From Marinomonas balearica (GTDB lineage: Bacteria; Pseudomonadota; Gammaproteobacteria; Pseudomonadales; Marinomonadaceae): a DNA stretch of 64,000 bases. The stretch is from the NCBI RefSeq assembly GCF_004362145.1, contig NZ_SNXC01000009.1:359815-423814 (forward strand), written 5' to 3'. The first letter of the stretch is position 1. Every line of letters starts with the position of its first letter. Under the pieces are notes generated by a model. The model was given only the letters and a program-made list of their open reading frames with translations. It was not told the DNA's origin and searched no databases. Shown piece after piece: positions 14,913-25,136 of the stretch. The position numbers were made by a program, and so were the translations under genes.

Positions 14913-17606
14913 ATGTCTCAAAAAGGCTCATCTGATAATACTCAGAAAAACGGCGAAAATAACTCTGTTGATGTAAATGGCGCTGCTGAGAAATCCGCTC
15001 ATGAACCTTCATCAAAAGAAAGTAGTGCTAGTAGTAACTTAGATGCTGCTAAGCGCAACACTGTTGAAAGCAATGCAATCTCTCGTAAGGCTAACGCATC
15101 TACAGGACAGTTAGACAGCACTAAAAAAAATGCAGGTGTTGAAGAGAATAAGACAGCTTTAGCTAAAGCCAATACGAGCGCATCTGAAGGTAAAAAAGAC
15201 GACACTAAAAAAAATGCAGGTGTTGCAGAAAATAATGCGGCAGCTGTTAAAGAAAATGAAGGCGTTTCTACAAGCAAGGTGGCGAGCACTCACAAAAGTG
15301 TGGGAAACACAGAAAAGAGCGCAAAAAATAATGTAGATGACGCTAAAGCGAATGGCGATGCGCCTAAGATAGATCCAGCTGGTGGAGAAAAAAGCACCGT
15401 AGAAAGCAGTGTAAGTGGTGAGCAGGGTGACCCACCTGAGGAATCTTCTGAAAAGAAAGAGCAATGGAAGGTAGAAGCTTCTCATCTTGAGTACCCCAAC
15501 CCGCTTCTCGACTGCTTGGTTATACTCAGCAAGTTCTTTGATAATCCTTATACTGCTGATGCCATAGCTGCTGGTTTGCCTATTACAGACAATGAAATGA
15601 CCCCGGAGTTGTTTCAGCGCGCCTCGAAACGCATTGGGATAAGTTCTCGTTTTGTAAAGCGTGCATTAACTGACATTTCTTCAATGGTCATGCCTGTCGT
15701 ACTTCTATTGGAAGATAAAGAGGCCTGTGTACTTCTTGAAGTGAACCATGAGCAACGTGTTGCTAAAATATTTCGACCAGAATCCGGAGAAGGAGAGGTT
15801 TTCGTTAAGCTTGATAAACTCGCGAAAGCTTATACAGGCTATGCCTTTTTCGTTAGACCCGTCTTTCGATTTGATAAACGATCTGAATCTAAAGCTGAGC
15901 GTTTTAAAAAAGGTCATTGGTTTTGGGGGACAATAGCGAGATCATGGAGAATCTACCGTGATGTCCTTGTCGCTTCATTGCTCATAAATCTTTTTGCGGT
16001 TGCCAGCCCTCTGTTTGTTATGAACGTCTACGATCGCGTAGTCCCTAACAATGCGTTTGATACGCTATGGGTTTTGGCCATCGGTGCAGCATCTGTCTAT
16101 CTATTTGACTTTTTATTGCGGTCACTGCGAAGTTATTTCATAGACATTGCGGGGAAAAAATCTGATATTTTGCTGTCAGCCTCTATCTTTTCTCGAGTTA
16201 ACAACATGAAAATGGAGGCGCGCCCTAAGTCGGTTGGAGCGTTTGCAAAGAACTTACAAGAGTTTGAAAGCATAAGGGAGTTTATAACTTCTGCAACGAT
16301 TACAACACTCGTCGATTTGCCTTTTATGTTTATTATCATCGGTGTCATTTGGTTAATTGGTGGACCGATTAGTTTTATTCCCTTAGTAACCATCTTTTTG
16401 ATCTTGTCGTACAGTGTCATTATTCAAGGGCCATTACGACGTTCTATTGAAGAGAGTCAAAAAACCTCTTCGCAAAAAAATGCTATTTTGATCGAAAGTT
16501 TGGTCAATGCTGAAAGTGTTAAATTGAATCGGGCCGAAGGTGTTTTGCAAAAGCAATGGGAGAGTTCTGTTGGAAACATTGCTGATTGGGGGATTAAAAC
16601 TCGCCAACTTGCTCAATCAAGCTCTTCATTTGCGCAAGTGGCTCAACAACTGACAACGGTTGTTATGGTTATTGCAGGTGTGTATCAGATTTCGGAAGGC
16701 AATATGAGTATGGGAGCGTTAATCGCATCAGTGATGCTGACCGGTCGAGCGCTCGGGCCGATGGCGCAAATTGCTGGATTAGCAACACGATACAATCAAG
16801 CGAAAGGCGCTTTGACTTCCATTAACGAGATTATGTCAGCACCCGTCGAAAACCCTGAGGACGTTAAATATGTTCATCGCCCACTGTTCGAGGGGCGATT
16901 CCAATTCGACAATGTTGCATTTTCGTATCCTGAACAAGAGCAAACAGCAATCTCTAATGTTAGCTTTACCATTAAACCCGGTGAAAAAGTGGCGATTATT
17001 GGTCGAATAGGCTCTGGTAAATCTACGTTAGGTAAAATTATGACTGGGCTGTATGCTCCGACACAAGGTGCAATACGTGTTGACGGAGTAGATATGCGAC
17101 AGATCAATCCAGCCGATTTACGTCGTAATATCGGAGCGGTATCTCAGGATGTGTCTTTGTTTTATGGTTCAATTCGAGACAATATCGTTATGGGGGTTCC
17201 GTATATTGAGGATGAGGCTGTGTTGAGAGCGGCTGACCTTTCTGGTGTGTCAGAATTTGCTAACCGGAGAGCTTCAGGGTTAGACAGCGATGTTGGTGAG
17301 CGAGGAGCGTTGCTTTCTGGGGGGCAGCGACAGAGTATAGCAATTGCCAGAGCGCTTCTCTTTGATCCGCCAATTTTGATTTTAGATGAGCCCACCGCTT
17401 CAATGGATAATACGACAGAAACTCGAATGAAAAGAAGGCTAATGGACGGTCTCAAAGATAAAACCCTGATAATGATTACTCATAAAGCGTCTATGTTGGA
17501 TATGGTTGACCGGATTATTGTAATGGATAACGGAAGAATGGTTGCTGATGGGCCTAAGGCTCAAGTACATGAAGCGCTGCGTCAAGGCAAGTTGAAGGTG
17601 AGTTAA
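14913..17606 (+). CDS. lapB: Type I secretion ABC transporter LapB with a long repetitive N-terminal extension
   Basis: Inner-membrane ATPase/permease that exports the giant Lap adhesin. From the ATG at 14913 it has 897 residues. Residues 1 to ~185 are low complexity (Lys, Asn, Ser, Ala, Glu) with about four imperfect 26-28-residue repeats built around TKKNAGV. A degenerate C39-like domain (~195-320), the membrane domain (~345-620) and the nucleotide-binding domain follow: Walker A GRIGSGKST near 700, LSGGQRQ near 800, Walker B ILILDEPT near 823. Typical LapB is ~720 aa, so the extension is extra. AAGGAG sits 12 bp before the ATG; TTG at 14904 is an alternative start. Confidence 0.92.
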   Translation: MSQKGSSDNTQKNGENNSVDVNGAAEKSAHEPSSKESSASSNLDAAKRNTVESNAISRKANASTGQLDSTKKNAGVEENKTALAKANTSASEGKKDDTKKNAGVAENNAAAVKENEGVSTSKVASTHKSVGNTEKSAKNNVDDAKANGDAPKIDPAGGEKSTVESSVSGEQGDPPEESSEKKEQWKVEASHLEYPNPLLDCLVILSKFFDNPYTADAIAAGLPITDNEMTPELFQRASKRIGISSRFVKRALTDISSMVMPVVLLLEDKEACVLLEVNHEQRVAKIFRPESGEGEVFVKLDKLAKAYTGYAFFVRPVFRFDKRSESKAERFKKGHWFWGTIARSWRIYRDVLVASLLINLFAVASPLFVMNVYDRVVPNNAFDTLWVLAIGAASVYLFDFLLRSLRSYFIDIAGKKSDILLSASIFSRVNNMKMEARPKSVGAFAKNLQEFESIREFITSATITTLVDLPFMFIIIGVIWLIGGPISFIPLVTIFLILSYSVIIQGPLRRSIEESQKTSSQKNAILIESLVNAESVKLNRAEGVLQKQWESSVGNIADWGIKTRQLAQSSSSFAQVAQQLTTVVMVIAGVYQISEGNMSMGALIASVMLTGRALGPMAQIAGLATRYNQAKGALTSINEIMSAPVENPEDVKYVHRPLFEGRFQFDNVAFSYPEQEQTAISNVSFTIKPGEKVAIIGRIGSGKSTLGKIMTGLYAPTQGAIRVDGVDMRQINPADLRRNIGAVSQDVSLFYGSIRDNIVMGVPYIEDEAVLRAADLSGVSEFANRRASGLDSDVGERGALLSGGQRQSIAIARALLFDPPILILDEPTASMDNTTETRMKRRLMDGLKDKTLIMITHKASMLDMVDRIIVMDNGRMVADGPKAQVHEALRQGKLKVS
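15119..15225 (+). repeat. Direct repeats with A8 tracts inside lapB
   Basis: The same 23-bp word, made of CACT, eight A and TGCAGGTGTTG, occurs at 15119-15141 and 15203-15225, one repeat unit of 84 bp (28 codons) apart. The A8 runs are 15123-15130 and 15207-15214. Confidence 0.85.
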
Positions 17607-17608
17607 CC

Positions 17609-18940
17609 ATGTCTAACAAGAATGATATATCTCAAAAAGACCTCGGTTTTTTAAACGATCGTAATGCCGCCTTGATGCTCAAAGCACCGCGAGGCGGAAG
17701 GATCATTTTATGGGCGATTTTTTTGTTCATTTCTGCGGGAGCTGTTTGGGCGCACTATGCTGAGTTAGACGAAGTGACAGTTGGGGAAGGTACCGTGATT
17801 CCTTCGAGCCAAGTGCAGGTAGTGCAGAACCTTGAAGGCGGAATTCTAAAAGAAATTGCCACTCGAATCGGTCAGAAGGTTGAGAGTGGTCAGCTCCTTA
17901 TGATTATCGAAAATACCGAAGCGCTTTCCTCATTACGAGAGCAGCAGGTTGAATCTTTTAACTTGGAGGCAAGGGCGCAAAGGCTTGCTGCTGAAGCTTC
18001 GGGAAATGATCCTGTATTTTCGGCAGAAATTAAGGATCAATTTCCTAATATTATTGACCGGGAAGACGCGCTTTACAAAAATCGATTGGCTTCTTTACGG
18101 GCTAATCAACAGGTGTTTACTCAGCAAGTGGATCAAAAGCGACAGGAAGTTGTCGAGCAAGAGGCAAAGCTGGTTAACTTAAGAGACAGCTATGAGTTGG
18201 CTCAAGAGGAGTTGACGCTTACTGAGCCTGCGTTTGAGCAAGGTGCGGTGTCTCGTGTTGAGCTACTTCAGTTGCGTCGACAAGTGAATACGCTTCGAGG
18301 TGATATGGAAGCGACGGAGCTTTCTATTCCCCGGGCTAGGTCGTCTTTGAAAGAGGCTGAGAACAAGCTGAAAGAAGTTGATGCAAAATTCAGAGCAGAA
18401 GCGCAGGAGGATTTGACCAAAATAAAAGGAAAGCTTGATCAGATCCGCGAGTCCTCGGTTTCATTGGAAGATAAGGTCTCCCGTACCCAAGTGCGTTCTC
18501 CAGTGAAAGGAATTGTAAAGCAGATACAAATCAATACAGTAGGCGGTGTTATTAAGCCGGGAATGAACTTGGTTGAGATTGTCCCCTTGGAAGACTCTTT
18601 ATTGATTGAGGCAAAGGTAAGGCCTGAAGATATTGGTTTCATAAAACCTGGTTTACCGGCGGTTGTGAAATTAACAGCGTACGATTTTGCCGTGTTTGGT
18701 GGTTTGCAGGCGGAAGTTACAACAATTTCGGCAGATACTATCTTGGATGAAGAGGGGAACAGTTTCTACGCAGTGAGAGTGCGTACAGATAAGAGTTACT
18801 TAGGAACTGAGGATCGTCCATTGCCGATTATTCCGGGAATGCAAGCTGGCGTAGATGTGATTACTGGTAAGAAATCTCTCTTAGATTACCTATTAAAACC
18901 GATCTTAAAGGCACAGCAAAACGCACTAAGAGAAAGGTAG
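17609..18940 (+). CDS. lapC: Membrane fusion protein of the Lap type I secretion system
   Basis: A 443-residue HlyD-family periplasmic adaptor joining LapB to a TolC-like outer-membrane channel. It has one TM segment near the N-terminus (~29-50), then a biotinyl-lipoyl-like segment (VVQNLEGGILKEI), a long coiled-coil hairpin (~100-290), the second lipoyl half (RSPVKGIVKQI) and a beta-barrel domain ending PGMQAGVDVITGKKSLLDYLLKP, the family's usual C-terminus. It starts 2 bp after lapB, so translation is probably coupled. The outer-membrane partner and the adhesin are not in the window. Confidence 0.93.
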   Translation: MSNKNDISQKDLGFLNDRNAALMLKAPRGGRIILWAIFLFISAGAVWAHYAELDEVTVGEGTVIPSSQVQVVQNLEGGILKEIATRIGQKVESGQLLMIIENTEALSSLREQQVESFNLEARAQRLAAEASGNDPVFSAEIKDQFPNIIDREDALYKNRLASLRANQQVFTQQVDQKRQEVVEQEAKLVNLRDSYELAQEELTLTEPAFEQGAVSRVELLQLRRQVNTLRGDMEATELSIPRARSSLKEAENKLKEVDAKFRAEAQEDLTKIKGKLDQIRESSVSLEDKVSRTQVRSPVKGIVKQIQINTVGGVIKPGMNLVEIVPLEDSLLIEAKVRPEDIGFIKPGLPAVVKLTAYDFAVFGGLQAEVTTISADTILDEEGNSFYAVRVRTDKSYLGTEDRPLPIIPGMQAGVDVITGKKSLLDYLLKPILKAQQNALRER

Positions 18941-19048
18941 TTACATTTATACTATGGATTGTATCGTTTGGTTTACAAATGTTAACTCTAAATTATTGAA
19001 ATATGAGTAGAATTTCCTTCACTCAATAGCGAAGTTTATGAGGTTGTT

Positions 19049-19675
19049 TTGAAGATATTGTGCTGGAACTCGGATGACACGATATGGCAGCATTGGCTAA
19101 AGATAATGCCTTCACAGAGTGATGTGGTCCGTGTAGTGAGTCGAGAGCATGCGATGGCGGAGCTTAGTCGTCAAGCTTCTGCGTTTAATTACTGTTTTGT
19201 TTTTTTGGACGATGAAAACTTCTCTGAAATGGTAGAGAGTGTTGTAGAGATTAAAGCTCAATTTAGTGATCTAAAGTTGGTTGCGTTTCCTAATCGATCG
19301 AGCCAAGCTGCTGCGCTTAGAATGCTGTCTAATGGAATTAATGGGCAATGTAATCCCTATATTGCGCAGGAGCAATTGTTGCTAGTGTTATCAGTGATTG
19401 ATTCTGGTGAGATCTGGGGGGGGAAAGTTTTCATACAGCAGCTTATTAAGCAAACTGCGAAGCGGGATCATGCTTTTACGGATAATACTGCTTTGGAAGT
19501 GTTGTCTGATAGAGAGAAAGATGTTGCGCTTTTTGTTGCTAAAGGCTTTACAAATAAGCAGATCGCGTTTGAAATGGACATAGTGGAGCGTACTGTTAAG
19601 GCGCATTTAACTGCAATATTTAAGAAGTTGCATGTCAAAGACCGACTGGCCCTCGCCTTGCTTGTTCAGGGTTAG
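19049..19675 (+). CDS. LuxR-type regulator with degenerate receiver domain
   Basis: A 208-residue regulator. Residues ~1-125 look like a receiver domain: Asp9/Asp10 and Asp54 are available, but the conserved Lys region reads CNPYI, so phosphorylation is doubtful. Residues ~145-205 are a LuxR helix-turn-helix (LSDREKDVALFVAKGFTNKQIA, with ERTVKAHL). The start is TTG at 19049 with ATGAGG 5 bp upstream; no in-frame ATG gives the full N-terminus. Position ~110 bp after lapC suggests control of the Lap genes. Confidence 0.8.
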   Translation: MKILCWNSDDTIWQHWLKIMPSQSDVVRVVSREHAMAELSRQASAFNYCFVFLDDENFSEMVESVVEIKAQFSDLKLVAFPNRSSQAAALRMLSNGINGQCNPYIAQEQLLLVLSVIDSGEIWGGKVFIQQLIKQTAKRDHAFTDNTALEVLSDREKDVALFVAKGFTNKQIAFEMDIVERTVKAHLTAIFKKLHVKDRLALALLVQG

Positions 19676-19740
19676 TTTTGTTAGAGTTTTTCTAAAGTTA
19701 TATTTTAGCTGAGTGGTGGGTAATGTTTTGCGAAAAATAT

Positions 19741-20472
19741 TTATCCACGTTCATTGAGTTTTTCTAAATCCAACTTATAAGATTCGCCGTCTTCTTTATG
19801 TTCCATCTTTACAAGTAAATAATTTAAAGAAGGGGCGAACCAAAAATAAGTACTCTTTTCTTTTGAAAGATTATCCGTTCTAACGACTTTCAGTGCGTTT
19901 AAGCGCCCGATTTTTGTATCAATCGTTTCTGTTCCTCTTCTTGCGAAGCTCCAATGTTTGATGTGTCCGCCGTCAGCCACTTTATATGAAAGATCCTTTT
20001 TGTGGTTCAATAAATCATTTCGGATCTGGAGTTGAATGCCTAATTTATCAATTGTTCCGTGCTCAACCTTCATGTTCCAAGGTTTGTTTTTGATATCATT
20101 TCTTACGGTATTTTTGTTCCAGTCAAACGTCAAAGTGGCTTTGCGTTTTTTGCCTAAAACCTGACTTTTGTAGACATAACGTAATGGAACAAGTGTTTGC
20201 CCGTTTTTTCTGAAGGATACTTCTTCGTGTAAGGAGGCAATGAGAGTGCTTGCTTCAAACTTGAAGTTCCAAGTCTCATTGTCTGTTTTGGAGAGGGTTT
20301 GTGTGCCTTCGACTTTTAGACTGATGCCCTTTTTCCATACCGTGCTGTATGTTGCGCTGTATGGAGAGAAGAAGGGCTCTGAGTTCGAGTTGGATGATTC
20401 GTTTGAGGACGCTAGTGTGGGCAAAATAGCCAATAGGCCTGCCGCAAAGATAATACGTATTTTAGATCCCAT
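19741..20472 (-). CDS. DUF3108 family exported protein
   Basis: A 243-residue protein with an N-terminal signal peptide (residues ~1-23, cleavage near ASS) and a beta-rich body typical of DUF3108, including YSATYSTVWKKGISL near the start and TYFWFAPSLNYLLVKME near the end. Probably periplasmic; molecular function unknown. AAGGAG precedes the ATG. It follows purN by 19 bp, as in many gammaproteobacteria, and is probably the last gene of the purM-purN unit. Confidence 0.85.
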   Translation of the reverse strand: MGSKIRIIFAAGLLAILPTLASSNESSNSNSEPFFSPYSATYSTVWKKGISLKVEGTQTLSKTDNETWNFKFEASTLIASLHEEVSFRKNGQTLVPLRYVYKSQVLGKKRKATLTFDWNKNTVRNDIKNKPWNMKVEHGTIDKLGIQLQIRNDLLNHKKDLSYKVADGGHIKHWSFARRGTETIDTKIGRLNALKVVRTDNLSKEKSTYFWFAPSLNYLLVKMEHKEDGESYKLDLEKLNERG

Positions 20473-20491
20473 ACTAGCTCCTTTTACATCG

Positions 20492-21145
20492 TTATTTTAG
20501 ATCTGTATGGTAAGTTACACCTGTTTCAGGTAGCTCGATATTGTCTAGAAATGCTTTTCCAGCGTTATACGTTATGCGCTTTTGTGCAAACCAACTAACA
20601 CTTAATGGGTATATTTTGTGTTCTAGAGCATGTACCTTTTTCGCGAGTGATTCTGGAGTGTCATGCGTTTCAACGTTTGTTCTAGCTTGAATGATGACAG
20701 CGCCTGCGTCAAGTTCAGCGCTTACAAAATGGACAGATACACCGTGTTCACTTTCTCCTGCTTCAATGGCGCGCTTGTGTGTGTCTAGGCCTTTGAATTT
20801 CGGTAGAAGTGACGGGTGAATGTTGAGCATTTTTCCTTCATAAGAGCGCGTAAACTCTTCCGTTAGAATTCTCATAAAGCCAGCCAATACCACCAGATTT
20901 GGGGTGTACTGCTCAATCAAAAATTTGAGTGCGCCGTCAAAGCTTTCACGGGAATCAAAATCTTTGTGGCTAATAAAGTGAGTTGGAATTCCGGCATTTT
21001 TGGCTCGTTCTAAGCCATATGCATCGGCTTTATTGCTGATAACGGCTTTGATCTCAATGTCGAGAGCGCCACACAGGCTCTGATCAATCAGAGCCTGTAA
21101 GTTGCTGCCGCTTCCCGAAATCAGAACGACAACAGCGGGTTTCAT
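20492..21145 (-). CDS. purN: Phosphoribosylglycinamide formyltransferase (10-formyl-THF dependent)
   Basis: Third step of purine synthesis: transfers formyl from 10-formyl-THF to GAR. At 217 residues it has the normal length. [14 protein letters not shown] is the phosphate-binding start, and [12 protein letters not shown] carries the Asn-His catalytic pair; the catalytic Asp lies in the following ELDAGAVI segment. The ATG overlaps the purM stop (ATGA), so translation is coupled. Confidence 0.97.
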   Translation of the reverse strand: MKPAVVVLISGSGSNLQALIDQSLCGALDIEIKAVISNKADAYGLERAKNAGIPTHFISHKDFDSRESFDGALKFLIEQYTPNLVVLAGFMRILTEEFTRSYEGKMLNIHPSLLPKFKGLDTHKRAIEAGESEHGVSVHFVSAELDAGAVIIQARTNVETHDTPESLAKKVHALEHKIYPLSVSWFAQKRITYNAGKAFLDNIELPETGVTYHTDLK

Positions 21146-22197
21146 GCATTTTCCTCAAGATCAGAAATGATGACCTCTTTGGATTGTAGAGATTGGATTT
21201 CACCAATAACCCAAGCGTCTTCGCCTGCATCTTGCAATTTTGTCAATGCAGCTTGAGCATTGTCTTTTGACACCGCGATAACCATACCAACACCACAGTT
21301 AAGTACGCGGTACATTTCTTCTTGTTCAACATTGCCTTTCTCTTGTAACCAATCAAAGACAGCAGGACGAGTCCAGCTTGATGCGTCAATGTAGGCTGCG
21401 GTACCTTCAGGTAACACGCGTGGAATGTTTTCAAGTAAGCCGCCGCCCGTGATATGAGCAAGTGCATGAACGTCGATCTCTTCCATTAGCGAAAGCAATG
21501 ATTTTACATAAATACGTGTCGGTGCCATCAAAGCGTCTTTCAATGCAACGCCATCAACCGTTTCATTTAGGTCTGTGTTGTTGACTTCTAGAATTTTTCG
21601 AATAAGCGAATAGCCATTCGAGTGAGGTCCAGATGAGCCAAGTGCAAGTAAGACATCGCCTTCACTAACTTTGGTTCCATCAATGGCTTCGTTTTCTTCA
21701 ACAACACCAACGCAGAAGCCTGCTAGGTCGTAGTCGCCATCGTGATACATGCCTGGCATTTCTGCTGTCTCACCGCCTACAAGGGCACACCCAGCTTGAA
21801 GACAGCCTTCACCAATGCCTGTGACAACATTTGCGGCTACATCGATGTCCAGCTTGCCTGTTGCGTAATAATCTAAAAAGAGTAGTGGTTCAGCACCTGC
21901 TACTACTAAATCATTGACGCACATAGCAACTAAATCAATACCGATTGTATCGTGTTTATTCAAATCCATGGCAAGACGTAATTTTGTGCCAACACCGTCG
22001 GTGCCAGAAACAAGGACGGGGTTTTTGTATTTAGTTGGTAGTCGAGTTAACGCGCCGAAACCACCTAAACCGCCTAGCACTTCTGGTCTGCGGGTTTTTT
22101 TACTTACGCCTTTGATGCGCTCAACTAATTCATTACCTGCGTTGATGTCTACGCCCGCGTCTTTATAACTAATCGACTGTTTTTCCGATTGGGTCAT
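21142..22197 (-). CDS. purM: Phosphoribosylaminoimidazole synthetase (AIR synthase)
   Basis: ATP-dependent ring closure of FGAM to AIR in purine synthesis. The 351-residue protein has the usual PurM layout: an N-terminal [16 protein letters not shown], the glycine-rich [22 protein letters not shown] and [11 protein letters not shown], then [13 protein letters not shown]. First gene of purM-purN-DUF3108 and divergent from the DUF2066 gene. No PurR operator was picked out by eye. Confidence 0.97.
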   Translation of the reverse strand: MTQSEKQSISYKDAGVDINAGNELVERIKGVSKKTRRPEVLGGLGGFGALTRLPTKYKNPVLVSGTDGVGTKLRLAMDLNKHDTIGIDLVAMCVNDLVVAGAEPLLFLDYYATGKLDIDVAANVVTGIGEGCLQAGCALVGGETAEMPGMYHDGDYDLAGFCVGVVEENEAIDGTKVSEGDVLLALGSSGPHSNGYSLIRKILEVNNTDLNETVDGVALKDALMAPTRIYVKSLLSLMEEIDVHALAHITGGGLLENIPRVLPEGTAAYIDASSWTRPAVFDWLQEKGNVEQEEMYRVLNCGVGMVIAVSKDNAQAALTKLQDAGEDAWVIGEIQSLQSKEVIISDLEENA

Positions 22198-22315
22198 TGC
22201 CTATGCCTTTTCATGGATCAGAGAGAAAGTGCGCATTCTAACATAGTCGTGTCGTAGGGCTATGCTTCTTTCTAGTTTAGCAAGTAGAATAGTGCTAATT
22301 ATTTAAGGTGACGTC

Positions 22316-23401
22316 ATGTTTTTAAAGTTGATATTGAGTTTTTTTGTGCTATTCAACATTGGGTATGCTTTTGCTGCCCCTATTGCCAACCTCTATAAAG
22401 AAGAAGTTGTGTTGCCCTCGTCATTGTCGGAAGAGATGCTTTTAAGTGCCGCATTTTCAAAATCAATAGAAAAAGTGTTAGTGAGAGTGTCTGGGCGAGC
22501 GGATCGTATCGAAGGAGATCTTTTAGTGCGCGCTCAAAAAGAAGCGCCTGCTTGGGTGTCTCAGCATTCGATTGTAGATTTGACAGAGTTGAAGTCTTTT
22601 GGCGAGGAGATGCTTCCCGCCAAACAGGTTTCTGTTACTTATTATCCTCAGTCGATTGATCGCTTTTTATCGGATCATGCATTGCCAGTTTGGGGAGACA
22701 ATAGACCTACAGTGCTGCTTTGGCTTGTGGAAGACCATGCGGGAGCGAGGTCTATGTCGGGAGCTAGCTCGCCGAGTGCCTTATTGCAATCGATTTCAAC
22801 GCTTGGAAAGGAGGTGGGGTTATCAATATATGCTCCTCTTTTGGATGATATTGATAACGGGGCTCTATCTGCTGGCGATGCTTGGGGGTTCTTCGAAGAT
22901 ACGATACGCTCGGCCAGTCTACGCTACGAAACAGACACAGTGTTAGTTGTACGAATGAGCGAATACTCTGGAGCTGTATCAGCACAGGCGAATTTGTTGT
23001 TTCCTAGTGAGCAATTAGAAGAGCTTCCCATATCTGCGAAGCGCGAAAGTGAGGTCGCTTCTGATGTGGTTTTGAACTTGGCTCGTGCATTTTCAAATAG
23101 GTATGCTTCTATTCAGGGAGTGGATGCGGATAACGTCACGCTATTGAGCGTTGATGGGGTGAAAACATTTGATGCGATTAAGCAAATTGAGCGATATTTA
23201 AACTCAATTGGTGTGGTGAATGGGGCTCAGGTGGACGCGATTGATGGCACTAATGTGTCGTTCAAAGTAACGGTGAATGGAAGTAAGCAAAAGCTACGAG
23301 ACAGTATAGCTTTAGAGAATATTATCTCTCGTGTCAGTGTGGGAGCGCTGGAACCGGGGGCAAATACAATCGAATTTTATAAATTTAATGGTGCAGGTTA
23401 A
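22316..23401 (+). CDS. DUF2066 domain exported protein
   Basis: A 361-residue protein with a signal peptide (residues ~1-20, ending AFA) and the DUF2066 arrangement, including VLVRVSGRAD and later PTVLLWLVEDHAG. It is commonly found next to purM in gammaproteobacteria; function unknown, location probably periplasmic. AAGGTGACG precedes the ATG. Its TAA shares one base with the ATG of the next gene. Confidence 0.85.
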   Translation: MFLKLILSFFVLFNIGYAFAAPIANLYKEEVVLPSSLSEEMLLSAAFSKSIEKVLVRVSGRADRIEGDLLVRAQKEAPAWVSQHSIVDLTELKSFGEEMLPAKQVSVTYYPQSIDRFLSDHALPVWGDNRPTVLLWLVEDHAGARSMSGASSPSALLQSISTLGKEVGLSIYAPLLDDIDNGALSAGDAWGFFEDTIRSASLRYETDTVLVVRMSEYSGAVSAQANLLFPSEQLEELPISAKRESEVASDVVLNLARAFSNRYASIQGVDADNVTLLSVDGVKTFDAIKQIERYLNSIGVVNGAQVDAIDGTNVSFKVTVNGSKQKLRDSIALENIISRVSVGALEPGANTIEFYKFNGAG

Positions 23402-23637
23402 TGTTTAAAGAACAAGGTGATAGTGAGTCCAATATTATCGAACATGATTTTTTTCGACGTCCAGAAGATGAGCAAAAAGATTTTCTTCTTCAGACATGGT
23501 GTAACCAATGCATGGAGGTGGATTTGGGGATGAAGAATCCAAAAGAGTTTGAATCGGCTGAGAAGATCTGGATCGAAGGTGAGTGTGTTAAGTGCGGTGC
23601 TCAAGTGGTAACCGAGATTGTGTACGAAGACGAGTAA
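23401..23637 (+). CDS. Small zinc-ribbon-like protein
   Basis: A 78-residue acidic protein with two CxxC pairs, CNQC (near residue 37) and CVKC (near residue 61), separated by ~20 residues, as in a zinc ribbon or rubredoxin-like knuckle. No other domain. The start codon overlaps the stop of the DUF2066 gene, so expression is coupled. I know no function. Confidence 0.75.
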   Translation: MFKEQGDSESNIIEHDFFRRPEDEQKDFLLQTWCNQCMEVDLGMKNPKEFESAEKIWIEGECVKCGAQVVTEIVYEDE

Positions 23638-23701
23638 TATTGTTTTTTTAACCGTAAGCGTAGGGAATATTATTGCGCTGAACTTGCTTAATAAATTACA
23701 A

Positions 23702-23731
23702 AAAAAAAGCGGCTTTAGCCGCTTTTTTTTG
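23702..23731. terminator. Bidirectional terminator between the zinc-ribbon gene and gltA
   Basis: AAGCGGC, loop TTTA, GCCGCTT, flanked by an A run and a T8 run. Serves the plus-strand small gene and minus-strand gltA. Confidence 0.85.
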
Positions 23732-23748
23732 TTTCTTCTTACGGTGAT

Positions 23749-25032
23749 TTACTTCTCAGTAGGGAAATCACGCTCTGTTTCACCAACATAAAGTTGACGA
23801 GGGCGGCCGATTTTATACGGGCTGCTGATCATTTCATTCCAGTGAGATATCCAACCGATTGTGCGAGACATCGCGAAAATAACAGTGAACATGCTTGTTG
23901 GGATGCCAATGGCTTTCATGATGATGCCGGAGTAGAAATCGACATTCGGGTAAAGCTTGCGTTCTACGAAGTAAGGATCTTCGAGTGCGATTTGCTCTAA
24001 GCGCTTCGCAATTTTCAGCAGAGGGTCGTTAGCTTGGCCTAATTCTGCGAGAACTTGATCACAGGTTTCTCGCATAACTTTGGCGCGAGGGTCAAAGTTT
24101 TTATACACTCGGTGTCCGAATCCCATTAGTCGGAACGGGTCGTTTTTATCTTTCGCTTTTTCAATAAATTCGTCGATTCGAGATACATCACCAATTTCTT
24201 CAAGCATTGTTAAAACAGCTTCGTTTGCACCGCCGTGAGCAGGCCCCCAAAGTGTTGTAATGCCAGCAGAAATGCAGGCAAATGGGTTGGCGCCAGAAGA
24301 GCCCGCTAGGCGGACAGTGGAGGTAGATGCGTTTTGTTCGTGATCTGCATGTAAGACAAAAATTTTGTCCATTGCATTAGCAAAAACTGGGTTAACTTTG
24401 TATTCTTCACAAGGTGTTGCGAACATCATGTACAAGAAGTTCTCGGCATACGAAAGGTCGTTGCGAGGGTACATGGTAGGCTGACCTTTCGAATATTTGT
24501 AACACATCGAAGCCAGTGTTGGCATTTTTGAAATGAGTCGGAAAGCGGCTATTTCTCGATGCTCAGGGTCATTGATGTCCATATGATCCTGATAGAATGC
24601 AGACAACGCACTAACAAGGCCAACCATGATTGCCATAGGGTGTGCGTCGTTGCGGAAACCTTCCAAAAATTTCTGCATGGATTCAGAAACCATCGTATGG
24701 TTTTTAACGGTTTTGATGAATTCAGCTTTTTGTTCCGCGTTAGGTAGCTCTCCGTATAGAAGCAAGTAACATGTTTCTAGGTAATCAGAGTGTTCTGCCA
24801 ATTGTGCGATAGGGTAGCCGCGATGTAATAATACGCCCGCGTCCCCGTCGATATAAGTGATTGCTGATTCACACGAACCGGTAGCCATGAAGCCAGGGTC
24901 ATAGGTGAATACGCCGTGAGAGCCGAGAGAGCGGACGTCGATAACATCTGCTCCAGCTGTGCCGGTAAGCACCGGTAATTCGATGGGTTGTTCGATACCG
25001 TCTACTATAAGTCGAGCTTTTTTATTAGCCAT
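23749..25032 (-). CDS. gltA: Citrate synthase (type II, hexameric-type)
   Basis: Condenses acetyl-CoA with oxaloacetate at entry to the TCA cycle. The 427-residue length fits the NADH-regulated gram-negative type. Catalytic histidines lie in [16 protein letters not shown] and [14 protein letters not shown]; the catalytic Asp follows in the PNVDFYSG segment. Divergent from sdhCDAB, with the other TCA genes beyond, which is the standard gammaproteobacterial cluster. Confidence 0.98.
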   Translation of the reverse strand: MANKKARLIVDGIEQPIELPVLTGTAGADVIDVRSLGSHGVFTYDPGFMATGSCESAITYIDGDAGVLLHRGYPIAQLAEHSDYLETCYLLLYGELPNAEQKAEFIKTVKNHTMVSESMQKFLEGFRNDAHPMAIMVGLVSALSAFYQDHMDINDPEHREIAAFRLISKMPTLASMCYKYSKGQPTMYPRNDLSYAENFLYMMFATPCEEYKVNPVFANAMDKIFVLHADHEQNASTSTVRLAGSSGANPFACISAGITTLWGPAHGGANEAVLTMLEEIGDVSRIDEFIEKAKDKNDPFRLMGFGHRVYKNFDPRAKVMRETCDQVLAELGQANDPLLKIAKRLEQIALEDPYFVERKLYPNVDFYSGIIMKAIGIPTSMFTVIFAMSRTIGWISHWNEMISSPYKIGRPRQLYVGETERDFPTEK

Positions 25033-25106
25033 TTATTATCTCCTTCGTATTCTGATCCGGGGCTTCGAGTCGTAAAAAAGACGTCCCTAGCCCAGAAGTT
25101 GCGGAA

Positions 25107-25136
25107 AAAATACTTTCTTAGGCCAGTAAAAGTCAA
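25107..25136 (-). promoter_or_regulatory. Candidate gltA promoter
   Basis: Reading the minus strand, TTGACT (25131-25136) and TATTTT (25107-25112) are 18 bp apart, ~75 bp upstream of the gltA start. Confidence 0.45.
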
